Positions 50,606-58,055 of a DNA stretch of 64,000 nt are shown in pieces. The translations under genes were made by a program, and so were the position numbers. Numbering within the stretch: the stretch's first letter is position 1; each line of letters begins with the position of its first letter. The stretch comes from Streptomyces atratus (GTDB taxonomy: Bacteria; Actinomycetota; Actinomycetes; Streptomycetales; Streptomycetaceae). The notes below the pieces were generated by a model, which saw only the letters and a program-made list of their open reading frames with translations, was not told the origin of the DNA and made no database searches. The stretch is from the NCBI RefSeq assembly GCF_900119365.1, contig NZ_FPJO01000019.1, forward strand, positions 98,175 to 162,174, given 5' to 3'.

Positions 50606-51256
50606 GTGGCCTGTGACCTGTGGCTGGTTCCCCTCGTCGATGTGCTGTGCCACAGCCCCGACAACCCGTTCGCCGAAGAGATAGCCGTCTACGACAAGGC
50701 GTTGGGCGAGGCCGGACTGCCGCCCGTCCCCGTGTACGCCTACATGCCGGGGCTGACGGGCGACGTCGCACCGGTCGCGGGCTTCGACTACGACGCCCTG
50801 CACTTCCTGCGCCGCGCCTTCCTGCTCCAGCTCAGCGGCCTCGCCGTCACACCGGTCGGCGAACTGGGCGGGGACTACGAGCAGTTGCTGGAGATGTTCG
50901 AGGCGACGGCCCGTCAGTCCCACCTGGTCTGGCACTACGACCACGCCGGGGCGTACGTCCCGCTGGACTTCGCCGCCCCGCTCTCCGGCGACGACCTGCT
51001 GGAGGGCGGCGGTCCGCTCGGCTCCTCGCACGGGCTGCTGCGGGAGCTGCAGTACGTCGCCCCGTCCATCGGCATCGACCCGGCGAACCCGCCGGCCGCC
51101 CCGCTGCCGCCCGCCGCACCGACCTCCCTGGAGGAACCGGCGGCCCCGATCCCGTACGACAACAGCCCGTTCGCCCGCGAGCGGCACGTCTGGCTGGGGC
51201 TGCACGCGGCGGCCACCCGCAGCCTCGCCCAGGGCTCAATGATCATCTTCAGCTGA
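50606..51256 (+). CDS. Conserved Streptomyces protein of unknown function
   Basis: GTG 50606 (GGAGAG 9 nt upstream) is chosen over 50528 because MACDLWLVPLVDVLCHSPDN reads as a natural N-terminus and the upstream 26 residues are low quality. The 216 residues include PFAEEIAVYDKALGEAGLPP, PGLTGDVAPVAGFDYDALHF, LLQLSGLAVTPVGELGGDYE and a Pro-rich end with SPFARERHVWLGLHAAATRS. No known catalytic motif or membrane helix. The palindromic element at 51257 starts at its stop codon. Confidence 0.8.
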   Translation: MACDLWLVPLVDVLCHSPDNPFAEEIAVYDKALGEAGLPPVPVYAYMPGLTGDVAPVAGFDYDALHFLRRAFLLQLSGLAVTPVGELGGDYEQLLEMFEATARQSHLVWHYDHAGAYVPLDFAAPLSGDDLLEGGGPLGSSHGLLRELQYVAPSIGIDPANPPAAPLPPAAPTSLEEPAAPIPYDNSPFARERHVWLGLHAAATRSLAQGSMIIFS

Positions 51257-51294
51257 GGGCTGTCCCGCCAGGGATTACAGGACAGCCCTTGGCC
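51257..51294. repeat. Dispersed palindromic element, copy 2
   Basis: GGGCTGTCC and GGACAGCCC flank CGCCAGGGATTACA, followed by TTGGCC. The loop is the reverse complement of the loop in copy 1 (19798-19842) while the flanking TTGGCC has the same orientation. Confidence 0.75.
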
Positions 51295-51348
51295 CCGACC
51301 GGCTCCGGCGTCTCGCGGGCGCCCGTTCGGGGACAGGCGCCCGCGGGG

Positions 51349-52110
51349 TCACCGAGGGGACTCCGGGGGGCGCTGGCGCGGCATGTTCGGCCGGGTCATC
51401 GTCTGCAGCGGGAACCGCCCCGACAGCACCCCGTGGTCCGTACGCCCACCGCTGCCGCCGCCCGACGACAGCGCCTGCATCCCCATCGGCGCGGGGCCGG
51501 ACCGGAACTCCACCATCCAGTCCGCGGTCTCGGTGCGCACCAGCTCCGTGATGTCCTCCGAGAACCGCCGCAGCACCCCCAGGCACCGCTCGGCCGCCTC
51601 GCTGGCCGTCCCCTCGGTCGGGCCGAGCACCTCCCGTACACACTCCGAGGCCCAGTCGAACTGGAGCACCTGGAGGCGCCGCTGCACGGCCTGGGCGGTG
51701 GCGAGATTCCTTATCCAGCCGGAGGTGAGGCCGAAGTACCGGTCGCACGCCATGCTCGCGGCGCCCAGCAGCAGCGACAGATAGCCCCAGCCCGCCGCCC
51801 CGTGCAGCGCCCCGGTCAGATCGAGCAGCGGCAGCGCGGTGCCCGCGACCGCCCCGATCGCGGTGCCGATCCGCAGCGCCCTGGCCCCGCGCCGCTTCCA
51901 CACCCGGTCGTTCAGATACCAGTCGGCGGTGCGCAGCGCGTCGGCCTCGACCCAGCGGTACAGCTCGTCGAGGCGGTCGGCGGGTTCGCCCCAGTCGCCG
52001 AGCGGGAACGGGGTACCGGTCAGATCCCGGCCCCGTGCGCGGGAGTCCGAGCCGGCCGGGCCGGGCTCGTTGCGGGGCGGCCCTTCGGGCTGCATCTCCG
52101 GCTGACTCAC
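51349..52110 (-). CDS. SLATT-domain membrane protein
   Basis: GTG 52110 (GGAG upstream) gives 253 residues. After a disordered N-terminus, ELYRWVEADALRTADWYLND and RVWKRRGARALRIGTAIGAV lead into two adjacent helices (TAIGAVAGTALPLLDLTGAL and WGYLSLLLGAASMACDRYFG), then a long soluble helix (SGWIRNLATAQAVQRRLQVL, FDWASECVREVLGP). This two-helix plus coiled-coil layout is the SLATT family, proposed to be a pore or sensor in cell-surface or conflict systems. Here it appears as a single housekeeping-type gene without a partner effector. Confidence 0.8.
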   Translation of the reverse strand: MSQPEMQPEGPPRNEPGPAGSDSRARGRDLTGTPFPLGDWGEPADRLDELYRWVEADALRTADWYLNDRVWKRRGARALRIGTAIGAVAGTALPLLDLTGALHGAAGWGYLSLLLGAASMACDRYFGLTSGWIRNLATAQAVQRRLQVLQFDWASECVREVLGPTEGTASEAAERCLGVLRRFSEDITELVRTETADWMVEFRSGPAPMGMQALSSGGGSGGRTDHGVLSGRFPLQTMTRPNMPRQRPPESPR

Positions 52111-52468
52111 CGGGTACTCCTCTGCATTCTGCGTAGCGACGCCTGATGTGGCGATGTGTTTCGAGGCGGCGGGGGTGCTCACTGCTCTCCGGCGTGGCCG
52201 ACAGTCCCGCACAGGTAACTTTGCGTGACGAACGGTGGGCCTGGGTGTCCTGATGCGCATGCCCTTCCTACCGCCGAATGGTGGGCCATGGGGAAGAAAA
52301 CGCGGTATTCCCGGGCGTGCAAGGCCTGTGATCAGGTATAGGAGCCCGGCAAGGGCTGCCTGAAACTCACCCGAAAGAGTTGCTCGCCAGTGGGTGGGGC
52401 GAGCCGCCCGGTGACCACGTAGGCTCGGCATACCGAAACATTTTGTCGTCGATATGCCAGGAGTGACC

Positions 52469-52804
52469 GTGATTCCCGGTGGTGGTCAGCCCAATATGCA
52501 GCAACTGCTGCAGCAGGCCCAGAAGATGCAGCAGGATCTCGCCGCGGCCCAGGAGGAACTGGCCAGGACCGAGGTCGAGGGCCAGGCGGGTGGCGGTCTC
52601 GTGAAGGCGACCGTGACCGGCTCCGGCGAGCTCCGCAACCTGGTGATCGACCCGAAGGCGGTCGACCCGGAGGACACCGAGACGCTCGCGGACCTCGTCG
52701 TCGCCGCGGTCCAGGCGGCGAACGAGAACGCGCAGCAGCTCCAGCAGCAGAAGCTGGGCCCGCTGGCCCAGGGCCTGGGCGGCATGCCCGGTCTCCCCTT
52801 CTGA
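52469..52804 (+). CDS. ybaB: YbaB/EbfC nucleoid-associated protein
   Basis: GTG 52469 has CAGGAG 5 nt upstream, giving 111 residues (MIPGGGQPNMQQLLQQAQKM); the ATG at 52454 would add five residues but lacks a site. The family pattern is complete: QLLQQAQKMQQDLAAAQEEL, VEGQAGGGLVKATVTGSGEL, RNLVIDPKAVDPEDTETLAD and LVVAAVQAANENAQQLQQQK, ending in GGMPGLPF. It binds DNA and shapes the nucleoid. As in most bacteria it precedes recR, here separated by a 3 x 21-bp tandem repeat. Confidence 0.95.
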   Translation: MIPGGGQPNMQQLLQQAQKMQQDLAAAQEELARTEVEGQAGGGLVKATVTGSGELRNLVIDPKAVDPEDTETLADLVVAAVQAANENAQQLQQQKLGPLAQGLGGMPGLPF

Positions 52805-52821
52805 CCCGCTGAATCCTCCGG

Positions 52822-52884
52822 CTCGGCCCACCCGGGACAGGACTCGGCCCACCCGGGACGGGACTCGGCTCACCCGGGACAGAA
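52822..52884. repeat. Three 21-bp tandem repeats between ybaB and recR
   Basis: Unit CTCGGCCCACCCGGGACAGGA at 52822, 52843 and 52864; copies 2 and 3 differ by one or two bases. The centre CCCGGG is palindromic. The array fills most of the spacer and ends 21 bp before the recR start. Confidence 0.85.
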
Positions 52885-52905
52885 CAGGAAAGGAAGGCGT
52901 TCCCG

Positions 52906-53505
52906 TTGTACGAAGGCGTGGTTCAGGACCTCATCGACGAGTTGGGCAGGCTGCCCGGCGTCGGTCCCAAGAGCGCGCAGCGGATCGCCTTCCACATCCT
53001 GCAGGCCGAGCCGACCGATGTGCGCCGCCTCGCCCATGCCCTCCTGGAGGTCAAGGACAAGGTCCGGTTCTGTTCGGTCTGCGGCAACGTCGCCCAGCAG
53101 GAGCAGTGCAACATCTGCCGGGACGCGCGCCGGGACCCGTCGGTGATCTGTGTGGTCGAGGAGCCGAAGGACGTCGTCGCGATCGAGCGGACCCGTGAGT
53201 TCCGGGGCCGGTACCACGTGCTCGGCGGCGCGATCAGCCCGATCGAGGGCGTCGGCCCGGACGATCTGCGCATCCGCGAACTGCTCGCCCGCCTCGCCGA
53301 CGGTTCGATCACGGAGCTGATCCTGGCGACCGACCCCAACCTGGAGGGCGAGGCCACGGCGACGTACCTGGCGCGGATGATCAAGCCGATGGGCCTGCGG
53401 GTCACCAGGCTGGCCAGCGGTCTGCCGGTCGGCGGCGACCTGGAGTACGCGGACGAGGTCACCCTGGGCCGCGCCTTCGAGGGGAGGCGCCTGCTCGATG
53501 TCTGA
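52906..53505 (+). CDS. recR: Recombination mediator RecR
   Basis: TTG 52906 (AGGAAAGGAAGG upstream) gives 199 residues. RecR loads RecA with RecF/RecO. N-terminal HhH (VQDLIDELGRLPGVGPKSAQ), four-cysteine zinc finger (CSVCGNVAQQEQCNIC), and the Toprim domain with VVEEPKDVVAIERTREFRG and LILATDPNLEGEATATYLA, then LASGLPVGGDLEYADEVTL. Full length. The stop overlaps the start of a short downstream frame. Confidence 0.97.
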   Translation: MYEGVVQDLIDELGRLPGVGPKSAQRIAFHILQAEPTDVRRLAHALLEVKDKVRFCSVCGNVAQQEQCNICRDARRDPSVICVVEEPKDVVAIERTREFRGRYHVLGGAISPIEGVGPDDLRIRELLARLADGSITELILATDPNLEGEATATYLARMIKPMGLRVTRLASGLPVGGDLEYADEVTLGRAFEGRRLLDV

Positions 53506-53662
53506 CGCCTTCTCGATGCCTGACGCCTTCACGTCTCCCGATGTTCAGCCGGTGGCCGTTTCCACGACCGTTCCCGCGACTCACGGCGGCTTTACGTTCA
53601 GCGACGCTATGTTCTACTCACCGTTCGCGACCGTGCCCACGGGAGGTCCCCTCGATGTCTGA
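53498..53662 (+). CDS. Possible 54-codon frame bridging recR and the DUF5063 gene
   Basis: The ATG at 53498 overlaps the recR stop (ATGTCTGA) and has GGGGAGG 10 nt upstream; the stop at 53660-53662 overlaps the DUF5063 start in the same ATGTCTGA arrangement. It would encode MSDAFSMPDAFTSPDVQPVA and so on. CTCGATGTCTGACGCC occurs exactly at 53494-53509 and 53651-53666, with a one-mismatch copy at 53512-53527. Third-position GC is only about 73 percent, low for Streptomyces, so it may be a by-product of a small duplication and not translated. Confidence 0.35.
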   Translation: MSDAFSMPDAFTSPDVQPVAVSTTVPATHGGFTFSDAMFYSPFATVPTGGPLDV

Positions 53663-54314
53663 CGCCACGCTGAACTCCGTCACGCAGGACCCGGACGACT
53701 TCGCCGTCCAGATCGCCGACCAGATCAAGACGTTCATCGTCGCGGTCACCGAGGTGTCCAAGGTCGCGGAGCCCGAGGAAGCCGTCCCCGTCCTGCTGCT
53801 CCAGGTCTCCCAGCTCGTGCTGGCCGGCGGCCGGCTCGGCGCGTACGAGGACATCGTCCCCGACGAGCGCTACGAGCCGGACCTGGGCGCTGAGCCGGAC
53901 GCCGACGGGCTGCGCGAGCGCTTCGCCGCCCTGCTGGAGCCGATCGACGTCTACTCCGAGGTCTTCGACCCGTACGAGCCCCGCAAGGCCCCGGTCCCGG
54001 CCCGGATCTCGGACGACCTGGCCGACCTGGTCACCGACCTGCGCCACGGCCTGGCCCACTACGAGGAGGACCGCACCACCGAGGCCCTGTGGTGGTGGCA
54101 GTTCTCCTACTTCTCCAACTGGGGCTCCACCGCCTCCGCCACCCTGCGCGCCCTCCAGTCCCTGATCGCCCACATCCGCCTCAACCAGCCCCTCCAGGAA
54201 CTGGACGGCCTGGACACCGACTCGGAAACCATCGACGACGACCTGGCCGAGGAGGCCGGCCGCGTCATGGCCGAGGAGATCGCGGGACCGCTGGGGCTGC
54301 GGCCGGTGCAGTAG
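53655..54314 (+). CDS. DUF5063 family protein
   Basis: ATG 53655 (GGGAGG upstream) gives 219 residues. The DUF5063 pattern includes DDFAVQIADQIKTFIVAVTE, VLLLQVSQLVLAGGRLGAYE, LLEPIDVYSEVFDPYEPRKA, DLRHGLAHYEEDRTTEALWW and WQFSYFSNWGSTASATLRAL. Probably a soluble helical protein; no function is known. Its usual place after recR, as here, hints at a link with DNA metabolism. Confidence 0.88.
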   Translation: MSDATLNSVTQDPDDFAVQIADQIKTFIVAVTEVSKVAEPEEAVPVLLLQVSQLVLAGGRLGAYEDIVPDERYEPDLGAEPDADGLRERFAALLEPIDVYSEVFDPYEPRKAPVPARISDDLADLVTDLRHGLAHYEEDRTTEALWWWQFSYFSNWGSTASATLRALQSLIAHIRLNQPLQELDGLDTDSETIDDDLAEEAGRVMAEEIAGPLGLRPVQ

Positions 54315-54336
54315 CGGCGATACGCGCACCCCGCTC

Positions 54337-54513
54337 TCACCCCCCGTCGCACCGCAGGTCACCGTCGCGCATGCAGCCCAGTGGTGCGCCGTCGTCCGTG
54401 CGGGACACCCGCCACAGCTCGTCCGTGCCCCGGCGCGAGGCGTTCACCGCAATGCCCGGGTCCAGGTGGCCGACGATGTCGGTCCAGGGGTTCGCGCCCA
54501 GCGGCTTGCGCAT
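54337..54513 (-). CDS. Possible small protein
   Basis: A 58-residue frame from ATG 54513 (MRKPLGANPWTDIVGHLDPG, ELWRVSRTDDGAPLGCMRDG). Composition is protein-like, but the ribosome site is weak and I recognise no family. It is antisense to nothing known and convergent with the DUF5063 gene. Confidence 0.3.
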   Translation of the reverse strand: MRKPLGANPWTDIVGHLDPGIAVNASRRGTDELWRVSRTDDGAPLGCMRDGDLRCDGG

Positions 54514-54785
54514 GGCGGGGCCCCCGAGGGGCGGACGGCTGGGTTCCGGTCCACGCTGGAGGGGGAGGGCCGCCGGATCGTGGACCCGGGCCGCCAGGCG
54601 TGTGGGCTGGACCACATGCGGGAGTGCGGGCCCGCGCGGCGGGCAGGACGTGTACGAGCAGTCCGGACGACACGCCGATGATCACGTGCTGAGCGGGACA
54701 TCTCACCATGTGGTATCAGCGGGGCGTTTCCGGGCTGCTCGTTAAACTGAGTCGACCGCAGTAATGGACTGAGCGAGGAGCGCAC
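54514..54785. other. Intergenic stretch before aspartokinase
   Basis: About 270 bp without a supported gene. The 65 bp before ask include GTTAAACTGAGTCGACC and GAGGAGC, which are probably the ask promoter region and its ribosome site. Confidence 0.4.
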
Positions 54786-56057
54786 GTGGGCCTTGTCGTG
54801 CAGAAGTACGGAGGCTCCTCCGTAGCCGATGCCGAGGGCATCAAGCGCGTCGCCAAGCGAATCGTCGATGCCAAGAAGAACGGCAACCAGGTGGTTGTCG
54901 TGGTGTCAGCGATGGGCGACACGACGGACGAGTTGATCGATCTCGCCGAGCAGGTATCCCCGATCCCTGCCGGGCGTGAGTTCGACATGCTGCTGACCGC
55001 CGGAGAGCGGATCTCCATGGCCCTGCTGGCGATGGCGATCAAAAACCTGGGCCACGAGGCCCAGTCCTTCACCGGCAGCCAGGCGGGCGTCATCACCGAC
55101 TCGGTCCACAACAAAGCGCGCATCATCGATGTGACGCCGGGCCGTATCCGTACGGCGCTGGACGAGGGGAACATCGCGATCGTCGCGGGGTTCCAGGGTG
55201 TGTCCCAGGACAAGAAGGACATCACCACCCTCGGCCGCGGCGGGTCCGACACCACCGCCGTCGCGCTCGCGGCCGCGCTGGACGCCGAGGTCTGTGAGAT
55301 CTACACCGATGTGGACGGTGTCTTCACCGCCGACCCGCGGGTCGTGAAGAAGGCCCGGAAGATCGACTGGATCTCCTTCGAGGACATGCTGGAGCTGGCC
55401 GCGTCCGGCTCCAAGGTGCTGCTGCACCGGTGCGTGGAGTACGCACGCCGCTACAACATCCCGATCCACGTCCGCTCGTCCTTCTCCGGACTGCGCGGAA
55501 CCTGGGTCAGCAACGAGCCGCAAGGGGACCAGAAGGTGGAGCACGCGATCATCTCCGGAGTCGCCCATGACGTCTCCGAGGCCAAGATCACCGTCGTCGG
55601 CGTGCCCGACAAGCCGGGCGAGGCCGCCGCGATCTTCCGCACCATCGCGAACGCGGAGATCAACATCGACATGGTGGTGCAGAACGTCTCCGCCGCGTCG
55701 ACCGGTCTGACCGACATCTCGTTCACGCTTCCGAAGGCCGAGGGCCGCAAGGCCATCGACGCCCTGGAGCGCAACCGCGGCAGCATCGGCTTCGAGTCGC
55801 TGCGCTACGACGACCAGATCGCGAAGATCTCCCTGGTCGGCGCCGGTATGAAGACCAACCCGGGGGTCACGGCGGGCTTCTTCGAGGCGCTGTCGGACGC
55901 CGGCGTGAACATCGAGCTGATCTCGACGTCCGAGATCCGCATCTCGGTGGTCACCCGCGCCGACGACGTCATCGAGGCCGTGCGCGCCGTGCACACCGCG
56001 TTCGGCCTGGACAGCGACTCCGACGAGGCCGTCGTCTACGGGGGCACCGGCCGATGA
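54786..56057 (+). CDS. ask: Aspartokinase (alpha subunit)
   Basis: GTG 54786 (GAGGAGC upstream) gives 423 residues. It phosphorylates aspartate, the entry to lysine, threonine and methionine. Kinase domain: VQKYGGSSVADAEGIKRVAK, VVVVSAMGDTTDELI, TLGRGGSDTTAVALAAALDA and EIYTDVDGVFTADPRVVKKA. The C-terminal 170 residues carry two ACT domains (ITVVGVPDKPGEAAAIFRTI; ISLVGAGMKTNPGVTAGFFE) for feedback control. It overlaps asd by 4 nt (ATGA). An internal start for the beta subunit is visible at 55536. Confidence 0.97.
   Translation: MGLVVQKYGGSSVADAEGIKRVAKRIVDAKKNGNQVVVVVSAMGDTTDELIDLAEQVSPIPAGREFDMLLTAGERISMALLAMAIKNLGHEAQSFTGSQAGVITDSVHNKARIIDVTPGRIRTALDEGNIAIVAGFQGVSQDKKDITTLGRGGSDTTAVALAAALDAEVCEIYTDVDGVFTADPRVVKKARKIDWISFEDMLELAASGSKVLLHRCVEYARRYNIPIHVRSSFSGLRGTWVSNEPQGDQKVEHAIISGVAHDVSEAKITVVGVPDKPGEAAAIFRTIANAEINIDMVVQNVSAASTGLTDISFTLPKAEGRKAIDALERNRGSIGFESLRYDDQIAKISLVGAGMKTNPGVTAGFFEALSDAGVNIELISTSEIRISVVTRADDVIEAVRAVHTAFGLDSDSDEAVVYGGTGR
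55536..56057 (+). CDS. Internal start for the aspartokinase beta subunit
   Basis: Codon 251 of ask is GTG, preceded by AAGGGG at 8 nt. Translation from it gives 173 residues holding only the two ACT domains (MEHAIISGVAHDVSEAKITV). This is the same place at which Corynebacterium LysC beta is known to start, where alpha and beta form a heterotetramer. The start is inferred by analogy and from the ribosome site. Confidence 0.6.
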   Translation: MEHAIISGVAHDVSEAKITVVGVPDKPGEAAAIFRTIANAEINIDMVVQNVSAASTGLTDISFTLPKAEGRKAIDALERNRGSIGFESLRYDDQIAKISLVGAGMKTNPGVTAGFFEALSDAGVNIELISTSEIRISVVTRADDVIEAVRAVHTAFGLDSDSDEAVVYGGTGR

Positions 56058-57121
56058 CCGCGTGCCGTCCTTCGCTCGCGGTCGTCGGAGCGACCGGGGC
56101 GATCGGCGGCGTCATGCTCCAGATCCTTTCGCAGCACGCGGATGTCTGGGGCGAGGTGAAGCTGATCGCCTCGCCGCGCTCGGCCGGTCGCAAGCTGGTC
56201 GTGCGCGGCGAGGAGAGCGAGGTCCTCGAACTCACCGAGGACGTCTTCGACGACGTGGACGTCGCGCTGTTCCTGGTGCCCGACGAGGTCTCCGCGCAGT
56301 GGGCGCCGATCGCCGCCGCCAAGGGCACGGTCGTCATCGACGACTCCGCCGCGTTCCGGCTGGACGCGGACGTTCCGCTGGTCGTGCCCGAGATCAATCC
56401 GCATGCCGTACGGATCCGGCCACGCGGCATCGTCGCGAGCCCGAACTGCACGACGCTCGCGCTGATCGTCGCGGTCGGTGCACTGCACGCCGAATTCGGC
56501 GTACGGGAACTGGTCGTCTCCTCGTACCAGGCGGTGAGCGGTGCGGGCCGGGAGGGTGTCGCGGCGCTGCGCGAACAGCTGTCGATGGTCGCCGGTACGG
56601 AACTGGGCACGAAGCCGGGGGACGTACGCAGGGCCCTGGGGGACACGGAAGGCAGCCCCTTCGCCGCCCCGGTCGCCCTCAATGTGGTGCCCTGGGCCGG
56701 GACCGAGGCGGGGGACGGCTGGTCGTCGGAGGAGCTGGCGATCCGCGAGGAGTGCCGCAAGGTCCTGGACCTGCCGGGCCTGCGGGTCGCGGCGACATGC
56801 GTGTACGTACCCGTCGTCGCGACGCACTCGATGTCCGTGCACGCCCGGTTCGAGAACGAGATCGCGGTCGACCGGGCCCACGAGATCCTGGCGACGGCGC
56901 CGGGCGTGGTGCTGTACGACAGCCCGGCGGCGGGGGACTTCCCGACACCGTCCGACGTCGTCGGCACCGATCCGACCTGGGTCGGGCGAGTGCGCAGGTC
57001 ACTGGACGATCCGCGGGGTCTGGAGCTGTTCGTCTGCGGTGACAACCTCCGCAAGGGCGCGGCGTTGAACGTGGCGCAGATCGCCGAGTCGGTGGCCGCG
57101 GAGTTCCCCCAACGGTCCTGA
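56054..57121 (+). CDS. asd: Aspartate-semialdehyde dehydrogenase
   Basis: The 355-residue protein starts at the ATG overlapping the ask stop. It reduces aspartyl phosphate with NADPH. N-terminal nucleotide loop AVVGATGAIGGVMLQILSQH, LIASPRSAGRKLVVRGEESE, active cysteine VASPNCTTLALIVAVGALH, VSSYQAVSGAGREGVAALRE, VVPWAGTEAGDGWSSEELAI and TCVYVPVVATHSMSVHARFE with the catalytic histidine, ending NLRKGAALNVAQIAES. Somewhat diverged from E. coli Asd but complete. Translationally coupled to ask. Confidence 0.96.
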   Translation: MTACRPSLAVVGATGAIGGVMLQILSQHADVWGEVKLIASPRSAGRKLVVRGEESEVLELTEDVFDDVDVALFLVPDEVSAQWAPIAAAKGTVVIDDSAAFRLDADVPLVVPEINPHAVRIRPRGIVASPNCTTLALIVAVGALHAEFGVRELVVSSYQAVSGAGREGVAALREQLSMVAGTELGTKPGDVRRALGDTEGSPFAAPVALNVVPWAGTEAGDGWSSEELAIREECRKVLDLPGLRVAATCVYVPVVATHSMSVHARFENEIAVDRAHEILATAPGVVLYDSPAAGDFPTPSDVVGTDPTWVGRVRRSLDDPRGLELFVCGDNLRKGAALNVAQIAESVAAEFPQRS

Positions 57122-57392
57122 TCGAACCTGTTTTGTACTGTCTGTGAATGCTCTGTGAGTAAGTTGAAGGTCTCAACCTCTTGAGCTGGGGTGTCGGGGT
57201 ATCCGACGATGACTTTCGGCCTGCTGCAACCACTGGCCCGGGAGTGCGCGTCTATGTCGTCACCTCTGGCGCGGCGGGGCGCACATTCGGGGCATTCGGG
57301 GAAGAGCAGGTACGTATGAGGGCATGTCGCACAGCGCCGAACGCGGTGCCGCGCGCGTACAACCCTGACGGGGGGAAACGTGTCCAACTGGC
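57122..57392. other. Intergenic stretch before the sigma factor gene
   Basis: No gene is supported. The segment near 57122-57190 is AT-rich (ctgttttgtactgtctgtgaatg) and contains GTTGA-N5-TCAAC (57164-57178), a candidate promoter/operator region. CATTCGGGG is repeated at 57286 and 57295. Confidence 0.4.
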
Positions 57393-58055
57393 GTGGCAGA
57401 GGTTCTCGATATCACAGTGGTGGGCCCCTTGCGCGGCGCTTCGGTGCGTCCGCTCCGACGGCCCCGCGCACCCGGCGGGATGCCGGTGATTGCGCCCATG
57501 CCCGCTGCGCGCCCCGCACGGCTGCCCTCGCAGCGCGAGGGCGCTGAGGAGAGCGTGGCTGCCGGAACCACCGTCGACCATCTCACCGAGACCTATCGGG
57601 CCCACTACCGTTCGCTGCTCGGTCTCGCGGCCCTGCTCCTGGACGACACGGCCTCCTGCGAGGACGTGGTGCAGGAGGCGTTCATCCGGGTGCACTCGGC
57701 CCGCAACCGGGTACGGGACCCGGAGAAGACACTCGCGTATCTGCGCCAGACCGTCGTCAACCTCTCGCGTTCCGCGCTGCGCCGCCGCATCCTCGGGCTG
57801 AAGCTGCTCTCCAAGCCCATGCCGGACATGGCGAGCGCGGAGGAGGGCGCCTACGACCAGCTGGAGCGGGACGCGCTGATCAAGGCGATGCGGGGGCTGC
57901 AACGGCGCCAGCGGGAAGTACTGGTGCTGCGCTACTTCGCGGACATGACGGAGGTCCAGGTGGCCGAGACGCTGGGGATATCCCTGGGCTCGGTCAAGGC
58001 CTACGGCTCCCGCGGGATCGCGGCGCTGCGCGTCGTGATGGAGGCCCAGGCATGA
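57393..58055 (+). CDS. SigE-family ECF RNA polymerase sigma factor
   Basis: The protein has 220 residues from GTG 57393; ATG 57480 (29 residues shorter) is an alternative. Region 2: YRAHYRSLLGLAALLLDDTA, SCEDVVQEAFIRVHSARNRV and TLAYLRQTVVNLSRSALRRR. Region 4: LIKAMRGLQRRQREVLVLRY and VQVAETLGISLGSVKAYGSR. The basic N-terminal extension is longer than in most ECF sigmas. It overlaps the next gene by 4 nt; that membrane protein is probably its anti-sigma or signalling partner. Promoter target unknown. Confidence 0.93.
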   Translation: MAEVLDITVVGPLRGASVRPLRRPRAPGGMPVIAPMPAARPARLPSQREGAEESVAAGTTVDHLTETYRAHYRSLLGLAALLLDDTASCEDVVQEAFIRVHSARNRVRDPEKTLAYLRQTVVNLSRSALRRRILGLKLLSKPMPDMASAEEGAYDQLERDALIKAMRGLQRRQREVLVLRYFADMTEVQVAETLGISLGSVKAYGSRGIAALRVVMEAQA

